Below, one piece after another: positions 54,020-63,245 of a DNA stretch of 64,000 bases (position 1 is its first letter; every line of letters starts with the position of its first letter). Location: NCBI GenBank assembly GCA_021203365.1, contig JAJQBI010000030.1, positions 62,001 to 126,000 of the forward strand. Reading direction: 5' to 3'. This stretch comes from Clostridiales bacterium. GTDB lineage: Bacteria; Bacillota; Clostridia; Lachnospirales; Lachnospiraceae. Below the pieces are notes generated by a model. That model saw only the letters and a program-made list of their open reading frames with translations, did no database searches and was not told the DNA's origin. The position numbers were made by a program, and so were the translations under genes.

Positions 54020-54121
54020 TCTTCATCACTGTCCTTTTCAGACCTTAAAAAATATCAATCTTGCCATCCATCCTGCAATCTGCTACACTGTCTGTCAGAA
54101 CCTCGGAAGGCGGAAGCAGAT

Positions 54122-54544
54122 ATGAACTATAAAGAATACATTTGGAACAAAGTACACAGCCTGTACTATCAGTATGATATGAACTGCGCACGGACAACGC
54201 TGACATGCCTGTCGGAACTGTATAACTTTCCAGTCAGCAATGATGTTTACACTGCGGCCATTGGAATGCATGGAGCCGGTGGTTACAGAGCACAGTGCGG
54301 TCTCATTGAAGGTGCTCTGATGTTTATTGGCCTGTACTTTTCCGCGGCACACATGAGCGAAAAGGAAATTGTATCTGTCTGCTATCAGTACGCCAGGGAG
54401 TTTGAAAAAGCATTCGGTTCATTAAGCTGCCGGGAGCTTCGCCCGGGCGGATTTTCAAAAAACGATCCGCCACATTTATGCGAATCCATTACCTGCCGGG
54501 CGATTGAATTTACTTACCTTTTTCTACAGGAGGCTGAACCATAA
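54122..54544 (+). CDS. C_GCAxxG_C_C family redox protein
   Basis: Protein of 140 residues with the spaced cysteines of the C_GCAxxG_C_C family: MNCARTTLTCL near the start, AQCGLIEGALMFIG in the middle (Gly-Leu-Ile-Glu-Gly where GCALTG is usual), CYQYAREF and SCRELRPGGF, then LCESITCRAIEF. Such proteins probably bind metal or undergo thiol redox reactions; function unknown. ATG at 54122; a longer upstream frame covers the plsY start and is not family-like. Confidence 0.75.
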   Translation: MNYKEYIWNKVHSLYYQYDMNCARTTLTCLSELYNFPVSNDVYTAAIGMHGAGGYRAQCGLIEGALMFIGLYFSAAHMSEKEIVSVCYQYAREFEKAFGSLSCRELRPGGFSKNDPPHLCESITCRAIEFTYLFLQEAEP

Positions 54545-54557
54545 ATTTCACGATATT

Positions 54558-55697
54558 TTAAAATGTGTCCAACACCGCATCCACGGTCTGCTGCCACTGC
54601 TCCTCTCTGGAAATCGAAGCGGTTCCATCCCCATCCTGCTCTCCATAATAGCCGAACCATGCATGACAGCCGCCTTCTATACATACTTCCGCGTAATTTG
54701 TTGAATACGCTCTGCCAGTTTCGACCTTTTCCATACTCAGGACTCCATCATTGCTGCCGTAAATAGAAAGCACTGCAAGATCTCCCAGGTCTTTTGTTGC
54801 ATAAGCAGCCAACAGGATCACGCCATCCAGTTTGTCTGTATTTCCTGCCGCGTAAGACGCAGCCATTGCGCCTCCCAGAGAATGACCGGAGATATACCAA
54901 TGCTCGTAATCATACACTTCCATCACGTCATCGGCTCTGTTGATACCGAAAATAGCCATGTTGTAAGGCATCTCAAGTAAAAAGCAGTCCACGCCATTCT
55001 CCGCCAGCTTCATCATCAGCGGGGCATACGCCGTATACTCAACCTTTGCTCCCGGATAGAAAATAATCGCCCTGTCCTCTCCTGCTCCGTCAAAATACAG
55101 TCCATCCTCTATCCCGACAACCTTTACACTGCCGCTGCTTTCCAGATACTCTGCCACCTCTGCATCAGCCCTGTAGTAATCGCTCGCGTACCAGATCATC
55201 AGCACACCAAGCAAAATACAAAGCTGCGCTGCCAGGTTTACCAGTTGCTCGATCCAGTTTGCGCGTTTACTGGCGGAATCCATCTTTGCTCCAAGAATTC
55301 CCATCACAGCAAATCCGACTATAGCTAACAGAAACAGGATGTTGCACGGAAATGAGGATATGTTTTTCCACAATTCTGATAAAGACGGACGGCTGATGAT
55401 CAGGGAAAGAAGAATCAGCACAAAACCGCCCGGCATCAGATAATGAAACTGCCTGTATAACAGTTGAATATCCTTATGGGCAGCCGCCAGTATTAATTTC
55501 CACAATACTTTTCCAAGACCGGCTATGATACACAACAATGCGCCAATCAAAAATACGGCCGAATGGTACATTGAAGCAATCAAAGCTATCGAAATGCTGA
55601 AACATATGACCGGTAACGCATCTGCAAGAGCCATTCCGAAAGATGCTTCAAGCTGCGCCTGATCATTTTCTGTCTTATTCGTCTCATCCGTTCCCAT
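54558..55697 (-). CDS. Alpha/beta hydrolase with N-terminal membrane helices
   Basis: Protein of 379 residues. Four membrane helices at about 25-180 precede an extracytoplasmic alpha/beta-hydrolase domain. The nucleophile elbow is SGHSLGGAMAAS and the late motif is GGCHAWFGYYGEQDGD, where the His would complete the triad. IIFYPGAKVEYTAYAPLM resembles the oxyanion strand. It is likely a membrane-tethered esterase or peptidase; substrate unknown. The ATG at 55697 has GAGGA at good distance, and the ATG at 55706 is the alternative. Confidence 0.78.
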   Translation of the reverse strand: MGTDETNKTENDQAQLEASFGMALADALPVICFSISIALIASMYHSAVFLIGALLCIIAGLGKVLWKLILAAAHKDIQLLYRQFHYLMPGGFVLILLSLIISRPSLSELWKNISSFPCNILFLLAIVGFAVMGILGAKMDSASKRANWIEQLVNLAAQLCILLGVLMIWYASDYYRADAEVAEYLESSGSVKVVGIEDGLYFDGAGEDRAIIFYPGAKVEYTAYAPLMMKLAENGVDCFLLEMPYNMAIFGINRADDVMEVYDYEHWYISGHSLGGAMAASYAAGNTDKLDGVILLAAYATKDLGDLAVLSIYGSNDGVLSMEKVETGRAYSTNYAEVCIEGGCHAWFGYYGEQDGDGTASISREEQWQQTVDAVLDTF

Positions 55698-55734
55698 AAA
55701 AATCATCCTCTTTCATACACAAAAATACGCGATT

Positions 55735-56481
55735 CTATTTCAAAAGCTTCTTCAGCTGCGCTTCTGTTGCAAATGGATAGCTATGGCTTAAATGTTCCAA
55801 AATCCTTTCCCGGCTCTCTTCCGGTTCTTCCTTATAATTCGCGGTCACCATGTCATAGCCCCATAATTTTTCTGGTTTTGAATAGACACATACCGGCATT
55901 CCATATTCCCCGCCTCGCTTGTTTACCTTGCGGCGAAAATCTTTGATCACCAGATAGGTCTGCATCTGAAGGTCTGTCAGAATTCCGTTAAAGTTCTTTT
56001 CCCCGCCCTTGCCAAAGCCGGCGCGTCTTTTCAATTCCAGACCAATCGCTTCATCCTGCTCCTCAAAACAATCCATGATCTTCTTGCTGCGGATATTAGC
56101 CAGCTCATCATCCCATCTGGCATCGAAATCATAGCCGTCTCTGCGGTAATTCGCAAAAACCGGAAACCATTCCAGACTGACAAAGGCTGACTTTTTCCTG
56201 AAAAACTTTCCGTATGCGACTTCATGACTCCGGGCAATCAGTTCCCGCCATTCCCACGGGTCCTGTTCCGGATCGCCTGTCCACCAGAAGAGATTCGAGG
56301 TATGTTCTTCTACTGAAAAGCCTACGATCTCATTCCTGAATAATGGAAGAAAACCAATTTCATTGATCCAGCTGATCAAATCATGCCAGCTGCGAATACG
56401 CATGGGGTCGTTCCAGTCCATTCCGTACATAATCCACTCCCAATAAGAGGCGCCCATTCTGTTTGCATACGGAATGGGCAT
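55735..56481 (-). CDS. Hypothetical protein, possibly AlkZ-related
   Basis: A 248-residue protein (start ATG 56481). It contains WTGDPEQDPWEWRELIAR, EEQDEAIGLELKRRAGFGKG and MQTYLVIKDFRRKVNKRGG. I recall this pattern from proteins named AlkZ-related in Clostridia, which share helix-rich segments with DNA glycosylases, but I cannot confirm it. The longer frame to 56562 overlaps the next gene by 53 bases, whereas the chosen start leaves a 28-base gap. Confidence 0.5.
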   Translation of the reverse strand: MPIPYANRMGASYWEWIMYGMDWNDPMRIRSWHDLISWINEIGFLPLFRNEIVGFSVEEHTSNLFWWTGDPEQDPWEWRELIARSHEVAYGKFFRKKSAFVSLEWFPVFANYRRDGYDFDARWDDELANIRSKKIMDCFEEQDEAIGLELKRRAGFGKGGEKNFNGILTDLQMQTYLVIKDFRRKVNKRGGEYGMPVCVYSKPEKLWGYDMVTANYKEEPEESRERILEHLSHSYPFATEAQLKKLLK

Positions 56482-56509
56482 TATTTTTTCTCTTGCTCTT
56501 CTTGCCACT

Positions 56510-58117
56510 CTATACAATTTCAATCTTGCAATGATGCTCTTTATCCTTCTTACTATAGCCAATGCCTACCATGAGTATCCGTCCAGTATGGCGTTTCTTT
56601 TCAGCCATTTTCCCTTGAAATTTAAGGATATACTTCCTGTCTTTTATTTGCTGAATTGCTGCTTCTGGGGTATTGTCAATCTTCAATTCCAGGATAATGC
56701 CATCATTTCCCTGTTTCTCAGGATAGAAAATGAAATCCACATAACCCTGCCCTGCCTTGTCTTCTCTTTCCACATAATAGCTGTCTCGCGCGGACAGATA
56801 GACCAGATTGACAATCGCTGTCAGTTCTGCCTCATTATTGTAGTCTAAAAGCGGCGTCTCGGTATCATGCGCATACTGCAGGATTTCCTCCATCTTCTTC
56901 GTATCGCCTTTCAGGGTCGCCGAAAGCATCTGATCAGAAGCAACTGCAAGGTTATAAATATAGCCCAAATCTTCTTTTTCTCGAATAATCCTTGCAAATT
57001 CATCCATCAGCTCCCTGTTCGGAATATGGACCTTCCCGTCTTCATAATTCAGGAATCCATATACAACCATTGCCGATAGAATCTCATTCCGTGTACTTAA
57101 GTTCATCGCCGTAGCAGCAAATTCTTCCACATCAGCTTTCACCGCTTCCCCTGCAACCATGAGCGCGACATCTTTTTTAACATTCGCCCGGTCATTCATG
57201 ATATACGTAGAAATCTCCGAATATGACCCCGTAGCTTTCCAGTAACTTCTGATCTGGTTGCGCGTCAATGCCTCTACCACAGATCTTGGATTGTACATTC
57301 GCTCGGAAGATGGCGTATGATAACCGTCATACCAGTATTTCAAATCTTCTCTTGCTATAAGACAATTCGGCGTCTTCTCCCTGTATCTTAAGTATAGTTC
57401 ATCAACTTCAGCTTCTGTGAAACCGAAATATTCACTATACAGGTCGTCCGTCGCCATCGTATATTCAAAGAAATTATTGATTGTAGAACCGCTCGAATAC
57501 TTTGCAATGGGAAGAACACCTGTCATATAACTCAATGATACATACCCGGTGTCTTTAGTCAATGCTGCAAGCCAGTTAATAAAGCTTTTTCTGTCCTCGT
57601 CTGTCGTATAGTCCTTATGAAAAATGCAGTCCCATTCATCAAACACGAACAGAAACACTTCATTTGTCTCTTCATGAATAATTCCAAGGTAATCAGGAAG
57701 GGAAAGTCCGTTCCAATAATCAACATCAGGAAAACTCTTCCGAAGATCTCTGACAATAAACATTTCTATGCTCTTAATAAACTCACCATAACTGTTATTC
57801 ATATTTGCTGATTTAATAAAGTTAATATAAATCACATTATGCTGGTTCAGATGTTCACGGTAATTCCCTGCTGCCGCTATTTTTAACGAATCAAAAATAC
57901 GGCTGCTGTCAATCCCTTTACTAAAAAAAGCACCTATCATGGATGCCATCACGGATTTTCCAAAACGCCGCGGACGGGTAATGCAAATATGATTATTCCC
58001 CTGCTCCACAAGTGGGATCAGCGCATTCAGTATCTCTGTCTTATCAATAAAATATGGTTTTTTCACTTCACTTTCATACAGCGAAAATACCTTACTGCTG
58101 TTTAAATAATACCCCAT
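56510..58117 (-). CDS. AAA-ATPase-like protein with PD-(D/E)XK nuclease-type C-terminus
   Basis: Protein of 535 residues. The N-terminal half has an unusual P-loop region ICITRPRRFGKSVMASMIGA and YINFIKSANMN-like strands of the AAA-ATPase-like family (DUF1703 type). The C-terminal part has GYVDFIFYPEKQGNDGIILE and LKIDNTPEAAIQQIKDRKY, where the Asp, Glu and Lys look like the metal motif of PD-(D/E)XK nucleases. Such genes are abundant in Clostridia and often move between strains. The ATG at 58117 is preferred over 58153. Function not known; a restriction- or defence-like role is only a suggestion. Confidence 0.78.
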   Translation of the reverse strand: MGYYLNSSKVFSLYESEVKKPYFIDKTEILNALIPLVEQGNNHICITRPRRFGKSVMASMIGAFFSKGIDSSRIFDSLKIAAAGNYREHLNQHNVIYINFIKSANMNNSYGEFIKSIEMFIVRDLRKSFPDVDYWNGLSLPDYLGIIHEETNEVFLFVFDEWDCIFHKDYTTDEDRKSFINWLAALTKDTGYVSLSYMTGVLPIAKYSSGSTINNFFEYTMATDDLYSEYFGFTEAEVDELYLRYREKTPNCLIAREDLKYWYDGYHTPSSERMYNPRSVVEALTRNQIRSYWKATGSYSEISTYIMNDRANVKKDVALMVAGEAVKADVEEFAATAMNLSTRNEILSAMVVYGFLNYEDGKVHIPNRELMDEFARIIREKEDLGYIYNLAVASDQMLSATLKGDTKKMEEILQYAHDTETPLLDYNNEAELTAIVNLVYLSARDSYYVEREDKAGQGYVDFIFYPEKQGNDGIILELKIDNTPEAAIQQIKDRKYILKFQGKMAEKKRHTGRILMVGIGYSKKDKEHHCKIEIV

Positions 58118-58211
58118 ATGTTCATGTCTCCTTATTTTCTGCGTAGACTCCATTACAATACGGACTGTTTAATTATTTTCACATGGGACACTACCGAAGA
58201 ACTCTTCCCGA

Positions 58212-58761
58212 CTACGACAGCCGATACGACCGCAGATCCTCTGGAATGCAGCGGTCCATCATGGCGATGAATTCCTCCGGTCTTTCCTTCATACCGTTCC
58301 GGCACCATTTGATGGCCATTTCAATGCAGCCGCGGTAGAAGAATTCAATTTCAAATTCGATTTCCTCCGAGAGCTGCTCATTATGATTCAGTGATTTCAC
58401 ATAGCTGGCGAACTGCCGGCTGTTCGCCACGAAGACGGAATGAAAGAAATCATTCTGTCCTTCAAACCTCATCCGTTCGCGGTGAAACTCCTTTTTATCC
58501 ATCATCATATAAAAAGAATCCCGCGTCGCGTCCTGATAAGAATAATTCTCACCGACGCGTGCAAAAATCTTCTCCAGCCCGGAACGGTAATGCCACATGG
58601 CCAGATCATATTGTCCGTGAAATTATTGTAAAAAGAACGGCAGCTCAGGCCTGTGCCCGCCGCAATCTCTCCGACTTTAATCTTTTCAATAGGTTTCTGC
58701 CGCATCAGCGTTTCCAGGGAATGAAAGAACGCTTCACAGGTCTGTTCCTTTTTTCTGCCAT
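58212..58761 (-). pseudogene. TetR/AcrR-type regulator with two frameshifts
   Basis: The reconstructed protein of about 183 residues starts MAEKKEQTCEAFFHSLETLM, has the HTH IKVGEIAAGTGLSCRSFYNN and continues into YDLAMWHYRSGLEK and the ligand-binding helices, ending LRSYRLS. Two single-base gaps break it: one in a run of six T (plus strand, 58749-58754) and one at about 58611, where an extra A would restore the frame. Both lie in A/T tracts. It is divergent to the oxidoreductase-hyp locus and is its likely former regulator. Confidence 0.7.
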
Positions 58762-58842
58762 CGCTTCACAATCTCCGATATTATGAATTGTATGTATTTA
58801 CTGAAACAGATAAAATTATTAAATATGTATGCTATATATACC

Positions 58843-58941
58843 ATGATTAAAGCGACATAAGGGTAAAACATTACTCTTTTATTCACGATATGTACCTGGT
58901 GAGCAGGATAAAAAGTGCTTACTTTTTGTCGCCTAAATCAT
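58843..58941. promoter_or_regulatory. Divergent control region with inverted repeat arms
   Basis: Between the tetR relic and the oxidoreductase gene. Left arm ATGATTAAAGCGACATAA (58843-58860) and right arm TTTTGTCGCCTAAATCAT (58924-58941) are inverted copies of one another with mismatches. Both resemble the start of the element at 13831-13860 (ATGATTGAAGCGACAAAA). They may be regulator sites or the ends of a degraded intergenic hairpin. Confidence 0.45.
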
Positions 58942-58974
58942 ACCATAAAAAAAAGAGAAAAGGAAGGTGTAGCC

Positions 58975-60484
58975 ATGCAAAAGGTCATCGAACTGGCAAA
59001 TTCTATCAGTAACATACCTCTGGACTCCCCGGAAGCTCATAAGGAGCAGGATCCGCAGGTACAGCTTCTGAACGCAATGGGCGTGACATATGATCTGGCA
59101 GAAGTCGCTCTGCTGTATACGAGAAATCCGGAAACCATCGAGGCAGCTGCCGCACGAAATGGAGTCGATCCGGAATCCATCCGGGAAAAGGTGGTGGAGC
59201 TGGTTTCATGCGCATCATCCCGATCGGACGATCGATGCTCAGGCCAAAACCGCAACCTATGAGGAGCAGCAGACCTATCTTGATCAGAGCGACTATTATT
59301 CCGTGACTGTCTGTGCCTGCCGTACCTCCAAAAAGCTAATGGGCGAGCCCTGTGAGCACCAGATTGAGGATCGCTGTATTCAGGTTGGCGCCGAGGCAGA
59401 GTATTATGTCAAAACCGGACGCGCCCGCCGCATCACACGCGAGGAGGCGGAACAGATTCTGCGCGACGCCGAGCACGAGGGCCTCGTGCACGAAATATTT
59501 AATAATGAAGGCGTCAATAAATCCACCTTTATCTGCAACTGCTGCGGATGTTCCTGTTCGGTGCTGCGGCGCGTGACACTGATGCGCTGTTCCGATTACG
59601 TCCGCTCAAACTTTGTCGCCGAGGTCAATCCTGATAATTGTGTGGCCTGCGGCGCCTGCGTGGAATCCTGCAATGCGAACGCATTGATTCTGGGAAATAC
59701 GATCACCGGACAGAAACCGGCCATGACAACCGAGACACGGAATGGAGCAGGATAAATGGGATAACGAAAACTGGCGCAAGCGCACCATGGTCTCCGAGAC
59801 CGGTTCGAGTCCCTGCAAATCAAAATGTCCGGCACATATTTCCATCCAGGGATATATCAAGAAAGCTTCCCAGGGCAAATATGACGAAGCGCTGCGCGTG
59901 ATCAAGCGCGACAATCCCTTCCCGGCCGTCTGCGGACGCATCTGCCCGCATTCCTGCGAGACAGAATGTACCAGAAATAAGGTGGACGAGCCGCTGGCGA
60001 TCAATGAGATCAAAAAATTCATCGCCGATCTCGATTTGAAGGAAGTCGATACATACGTACCGCAGGTGTATACACATTATCAGGACAAGGTTGCCGTGAT
60101 CGGCGGCGGCCCGGCCGGTCTCTCCTGCGCCTACTATCTGGGACAGGAAGGATACCCGGTGACGGTCTTTGAGAAAAACGAACGCCCCGGCAGAATCCGC
60201 CGAAGGTCAGTGCGGAAGAATCGCTGAAGACCTTCAAGGATCTGCGGAAAGATCTGACTGAGGAACAGATCCGCAAGGAGACCAGCCGCTGCCTCGGCTG
60301 CGGCGTGACCTACGTCGATCAGTACCAGTACATCGGCTGCGGCGTCTGTGCAACCAAGTGCGAATTTGATGCGATCAAGCTGGTCCGCAAATACAATGCT
60401 CCTTCCCTGCCCCAAAATATGATCGCACCCACGATCGCCAAATACTCTAAGGAGCGCTCAGAAAGCTGCTTCGAGGTAAGAAAC
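58975..60484 (+). pseudogene. Fe-S/FAD oxidoreductase, broken by deletions and frameshifts
   Basis: Four or five frames add up to part of a large redox protein. The N-terminal 75 residues are intact (MQKVIELANSISNIPLDSPE, AMGVTYDLAEVALLYTR). A gap then removes a stretch before GFMRIIPI in a third frame. The next part holds a ferredoxin-like segment (CACRTSKKLMGEPCEH, CNCCGCSCSVLRRV, CVACGACVESCNANAL). After two more frame breaks it reads SPCKSKCPAHISIQGYIKKA, NPFPAVCGRICPHSCETEC and GGGPAGLSCAYYLGQEGY, a glutamate-synthase-like FAD module. It then jumps into the far C-terminal ETSRCLGCGVTYVD and CGVCATKCEFDAIK, so most of the FAD/NAD part is missing. Confidence 0.75.
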
Positions 60485-60829
60485 ATGCATGAAATGGGAG
60501 TTATGTTAAACATCGTTGACGAGGTCGACGAAATCGCGCGGCAGAACCAGGTCAAACGGGTCTGCCGCCTGACCCTGGAGATCAGCGATATAACCGGCGT
60601 TCTTCCGGAATATATGGAAGCCTGCTGGCCCGCGATTCAGGATCAGTATGAGCTGTTCGCTGATGCGGAGCTTAAAATGATTCCTGTCAAAGCCTACGGC
60701 ACCTGTCAGTCCTGTGGCAGAGACTTTAACCTCATGGAGCATGACGGAACCTGTCCTTTTTGCAAGGCATCAAGATATCGCGTGATCTCGGGCGATGAAC
60801 TGATCATCCGGGATATCGCCGTAGAATAG
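60485..60829 (+). CDS. hypA: Hydrogenase nickel incorporation protein HypA
   Basis: Nickel chaperone of 114 residues for [NiFe] hydrogenase or related nickel enzymes. The nickel-binding start MHEMG is in place, and the zinc site is CQSCGRDFNLMEHDGTCPFC. The ATG at 60485 has GAGGTAAG upstream. The frame also reads straight through from the oxidoreductase tail without a stop, so a fusion is possible, although a start here is more natural. The partner hypB downstream is truncated. Confidence 0.82.
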   Translation: MHEMGVMLNIVDEVDEIARQNQVKRVCRLTLEISDITGVLPEYMEACWPAIQDQYELFADAELKMIPVKAYGTCQSCGRDFNLMEHDGTCPFCKASRYRVISGDELIIRDIAVE

Positions 60830-60838
60830 GAGGCGCAG

Positions 60839-61246
60839 ATGGAGAAAGATAAATCAATTCGTGTGATCGAAATCAAGCAGAATGTATTCGCCAAAAACGA
60901 GATCAACGCAAATAAAATCCGGGAACAGCTGAAGGCGGAGAAGACCTTTATGATCAACCTGATGGCCTCTCCCGGCGCCGGAAAGACCAGCGTGCTCACG
61001 CGCACGATCGCCCTGCTGAAGGACGAGCTGCGAATCGGTGTGATGGAGGCCGACATTGATGCGACAGTCGATGCCGAAATGATCGCGGCTGCCGGAGCGA
61101 AATCGATTCAGCTCCACACCGGCGGCATGTGTCATATGGATGCTGCCATGACCAGGCAGGGACTCGATGAAATCGATACAAAGGACATCGATCTTCTCTT
61201 CCTTGAAAACGTCGGGAACCTTGTCTGCCCGATGGAATTTTCTTAA
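60839..61246 (+). pseudogene. hypB: HypB GTPase, truncated after about 135 residues
   Basis: GTPase that drives nickel insertion with HypA. The first 135 residues look normal: IKQNVFAKNEINANKIREQL, Walker A MASPGAGKTSVLTRT, EADIDATVDAEMI and TGGMCHMD, then ENVGNLVCPMEF and a stop. The family is about 215-220 residues long, so the G4/G5 nucleotide-specificity half is missing. The cut coincides with the left copy of a 30-bp repeat at 61250-61279. Confidence 0.75.
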
Positions 61247-61249
61247 AAT

Positions 61250-61279
61250 AAAATCCGGCTCCAGCGCTCACACTAAAGC
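61250..61279 (+). repeat. Left copy of a 30-bp direct repeat (28/30 identical)
   Basis: Ends in CTCCAGCGCTCACACTAAAGC. The same 21 bases occur at 63225-63245, with two mismatches in the nine bases before them. The left copy begins three bases after the premature hypB stop. Confidence 0.75.
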
Positions 61280-61347
61280 GTATGCGTCGTTTCTTTAGGT
61301 AAAAGAAAAGCAGCCAAATGACTGCCCTTACAAACTCTTTCGCTATC

Positions 61348-61764
61348 TCAAAAGATTGATTCCTCTTCGCCCAGTTTTTTCTCTATATATTGCTTAATAC
61401 CGTCAAAGAAGAACTCCGCCTGGCTGATCTGCTTCTGAACCTTATCTTTTGAAATAATATAATAATCATCATAGTCCGCATCTGATCTTACATCAAATGC
61501 TTCTCGTAAAACTTTAGAATACTCCTTATCAAACGTACCCGTTTTGACATAATTTCTCTGAAAATAGGCCATTACGCCGGAATGCTTAGAAAAGTCAACG
61601 CCATCCAACGCAAGTATTGCTCTCACACTATGAAATATTGCATAATATGAACGGTTGGCTGCTCCGTAGTACTCTTCTGCATCTGTTAAAATATGTGCAG
61701 ATTTTATACAATTCTCCGCTTTCTCCAACCTGTACCTGCCTAAAGCTATCTGTCGTTCATCCAT
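61348..61764 (-). CDS. HEPN-domain protein of the second HEPN/MNT pair (UPF0332-like)
   Basis: Helical protein of 138 residues. The HEPN RNase-type signature is present in AANRSYYAIFHSVRAILALD (Arg, six residues, His). SGVMAYFQRNYVKTGTFDKE and SDADYDDYYIISKDKVQKQI follow. This is the probable toxin, acting on RNA in the cytoplasm. The start at 61764 has GGGGTG upstream and overlaps the MNT gene by 8 bases, so the two are coupled. Confidence 0.78.
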   Translation of the reverse strand: MDERQIALGRYRLEKAENCIKSAHILTDAEEYYGAANRSYYAIFHSVRAILALDGVDFSKHSGVMAYFQRNYVKTGTFDKEYSKVLREAFDVRSDADYDDYYIISKDKVQKQISQAEFFFDGIKQYIEKKLGEEESIF

Positions 61765-62098
61765 ATACGGACACCCCATCTCTTACCACATTCCGATAGA
61801 AAGGCAGGAAATCCTGATTTTCCTGAAAATGCTTCTTATCTCTCAAAAGTATTGAAAGAAATACATCCTCATCCAGCGAAATATCATTGGCCATTTCATA
61901 TGTCCTATCTCTTAAATTTTCCACCTCATCTCTGTCACAATCCAGCAAAATCATGATATCAATATCAGATTCCTCTGTGTTGTCACCCCTGGCATACGAA
62001 CCATATAAAATAATCCGGGCCAGCTTACTGCCATATATGTGCTTCGATTCCTCTCTGACCTTACCCAGAACCGTCTGTAATTCTGCCTTAGTACACAT
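61757..62098 (-). CDS. Minimal nucleotidyltransferase of the second HEPN/MNT pair
   Basis: MNT protein of 113 residues with ARIILYGSYARGDNTEESDI, where SDIDIMIL gives the DxD motif. EDVFLSILLRDKKHFQEN follows. It is the expected antitoxin that modifies the HEPN partner. The ATG at 62098 follows GAGGAG at good distance. Confidence 0.78.
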   Translation of the reverse strand: MCTKAELQTVLGKVREESKHIYGSKLARIILYGSYARGDNTEESDIDIMILLDCDRDEVENLRDRTYEMANDISLDEDVFLSILLRDKKHFQENQDFLPFYRNVVRDGVSVYG

Positions 62099-62118
62099 AT
62101 TCATCATCTCCTCATACT

Positions 62119-62367
62119 TATGCTTCCGACTGTTCAGCAAACTCTTCCTCGTAGAGATCCATAAAATAATCCGGGCCTTCTTTCCAGATACTTGTCTCAA
62201 AATCAAATATTACTTCATATGTCCATGAAAAAAGCAAATTTCAGTAAGGCATCTTCAAAATCAACATGCTTTTCATTTGAATACTTTTCAAGCATTCTGC
62301 GCATCGTATTTACCGCACAGTGTTCTTTTTGCCTGTCTGATACAACACTATCACTTACACTTTCCAT
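62119..62367 (-). pseudogene. Small partner protein of the DUF3990 module, frameshifted
   Basis: MESVSDSVVSDRQKEHCAVN and NTMRRMLEKYSNEKHVDFED run from the ATG at 62367. At GCTTTTTTC the frame is lost (six T; five would restore it), and EVIFDFETSIWKEGPDYFMD, ending EFAEQSEA, lies in the next frame. I recall this kind of short acidic protein next to DUF3990 genes in Lachnospiraceae. Confidence 0.5.
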
Positions 62368-62921
62368 AGCGTTCACCTTTTATGAATTCCAGATAATTTA
62401 CAGCATCCTCTGTCCGAAATCAAAACTGATTATGTAAACGGTTCGGCAAGAGGAATTTTAACGCCAACTCATCCGCCTTTCTCACCCGGTGCGCCATATG
62501 CTCCCGATATATAATCATCCAGCTTTCTGTCTGTATTATCGTCAGCTATCTTTCCACCTATGATATCTGAACTCTCGTATTTTTTAAGACACCGGGAACA
62601 AATCACCATCCTGGTTATCAGCTACAAAATAAAGCCATGATGCATCAGCCACTTCAAAACAATGGACTAAAATATTTGTGTCGAGGTGAAACCTGTAAAC
62701 ATTAATAACGCCATCTGCATCAGAAAAACTCTCTGGCACCCTTTTTAGACATTTTGCTTTTCTTACCGCCTGCGGTATGTAGCTACAGGCCTGTTTATAG
62801 GATGATGTCACGTAGAATTCTTTTCCGAAATCAAATCCGCGTTTCCCTTGTTTAAGTCAATCTTATGGATTTCCAGATAGTTTGTATGGTATAACAAATC
62901 TCCATCATGAAGATGTATCAT
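62351..62921 (-). pseudogene. DUF3990 (ADP-ribosyltransferase-like) protein, several frameshifts and a stop
   Basis: The start MIHLHDGDLLYHTNYLEIHK is followed by a break near 62815. Then GKEFYVTSSYKQACSYIPQA and ADASWLYFVADNQDGD are read in a second frame, KYESSDIIGGKIADDNTDRK in a third, and NRLHNQF-stop-FRTEDAVNYLEF near the end. Together they match the DUF3990 pattern along its whole length. Family members are thought to have an ADP-ribosyltransferase-like fold (inference). At least three frameshifts and a nonsense codon make it inactive. Confidence 0.65.
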
Positions 62922-63215
62922 ACTGCCGCACCTGATTATGGTGCAAAATCTCCACATCATCCAGCGCACAATTATAGCTGTTCAAATGAAGGGAATCTTA
63001 ACACTCATTTATAAATCCTAAAATATCATTTTTTCTAAAAATCTCCGCACACTATTCTGGTGAGTGAGATGCCCCACTTTACCTGTGCCATACGAATGCA
63101 TGACGCTGCATATGTGTAATATTAATTCTTCCCTCAGACATATAGCCTCTTTTCCAAGACTTCTTCTACTTATGTATTATAACAGATTCCCGTCATACTT
63201 AAACTCTTTTTCTAA
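62922..63215. other. AT-rich spacer between the DUF3990 relic and the right repeat
   Basis: No supported gene is seen. A minus-strand scrap just upstream of the DUF3990 relic (LDDVEILHHNQVRQYDTSS) may be the tail of a lost third gene, but this is too short to name. Confidence 0.4.
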
Positions 63216-63245
63216 AAAAACCGACTCCAGCGCTCACACTAAAGC
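63216..63245 (+). repeat. Right copy of the 30-bp direct repeat
   Basis: Matches 61250-61279 at 28 of 30 positions in the same orientation. The two copies bracket about 1.94 kb holding the HEPN/MNT pair and the DUF3990 module. Confidence 0.75.
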
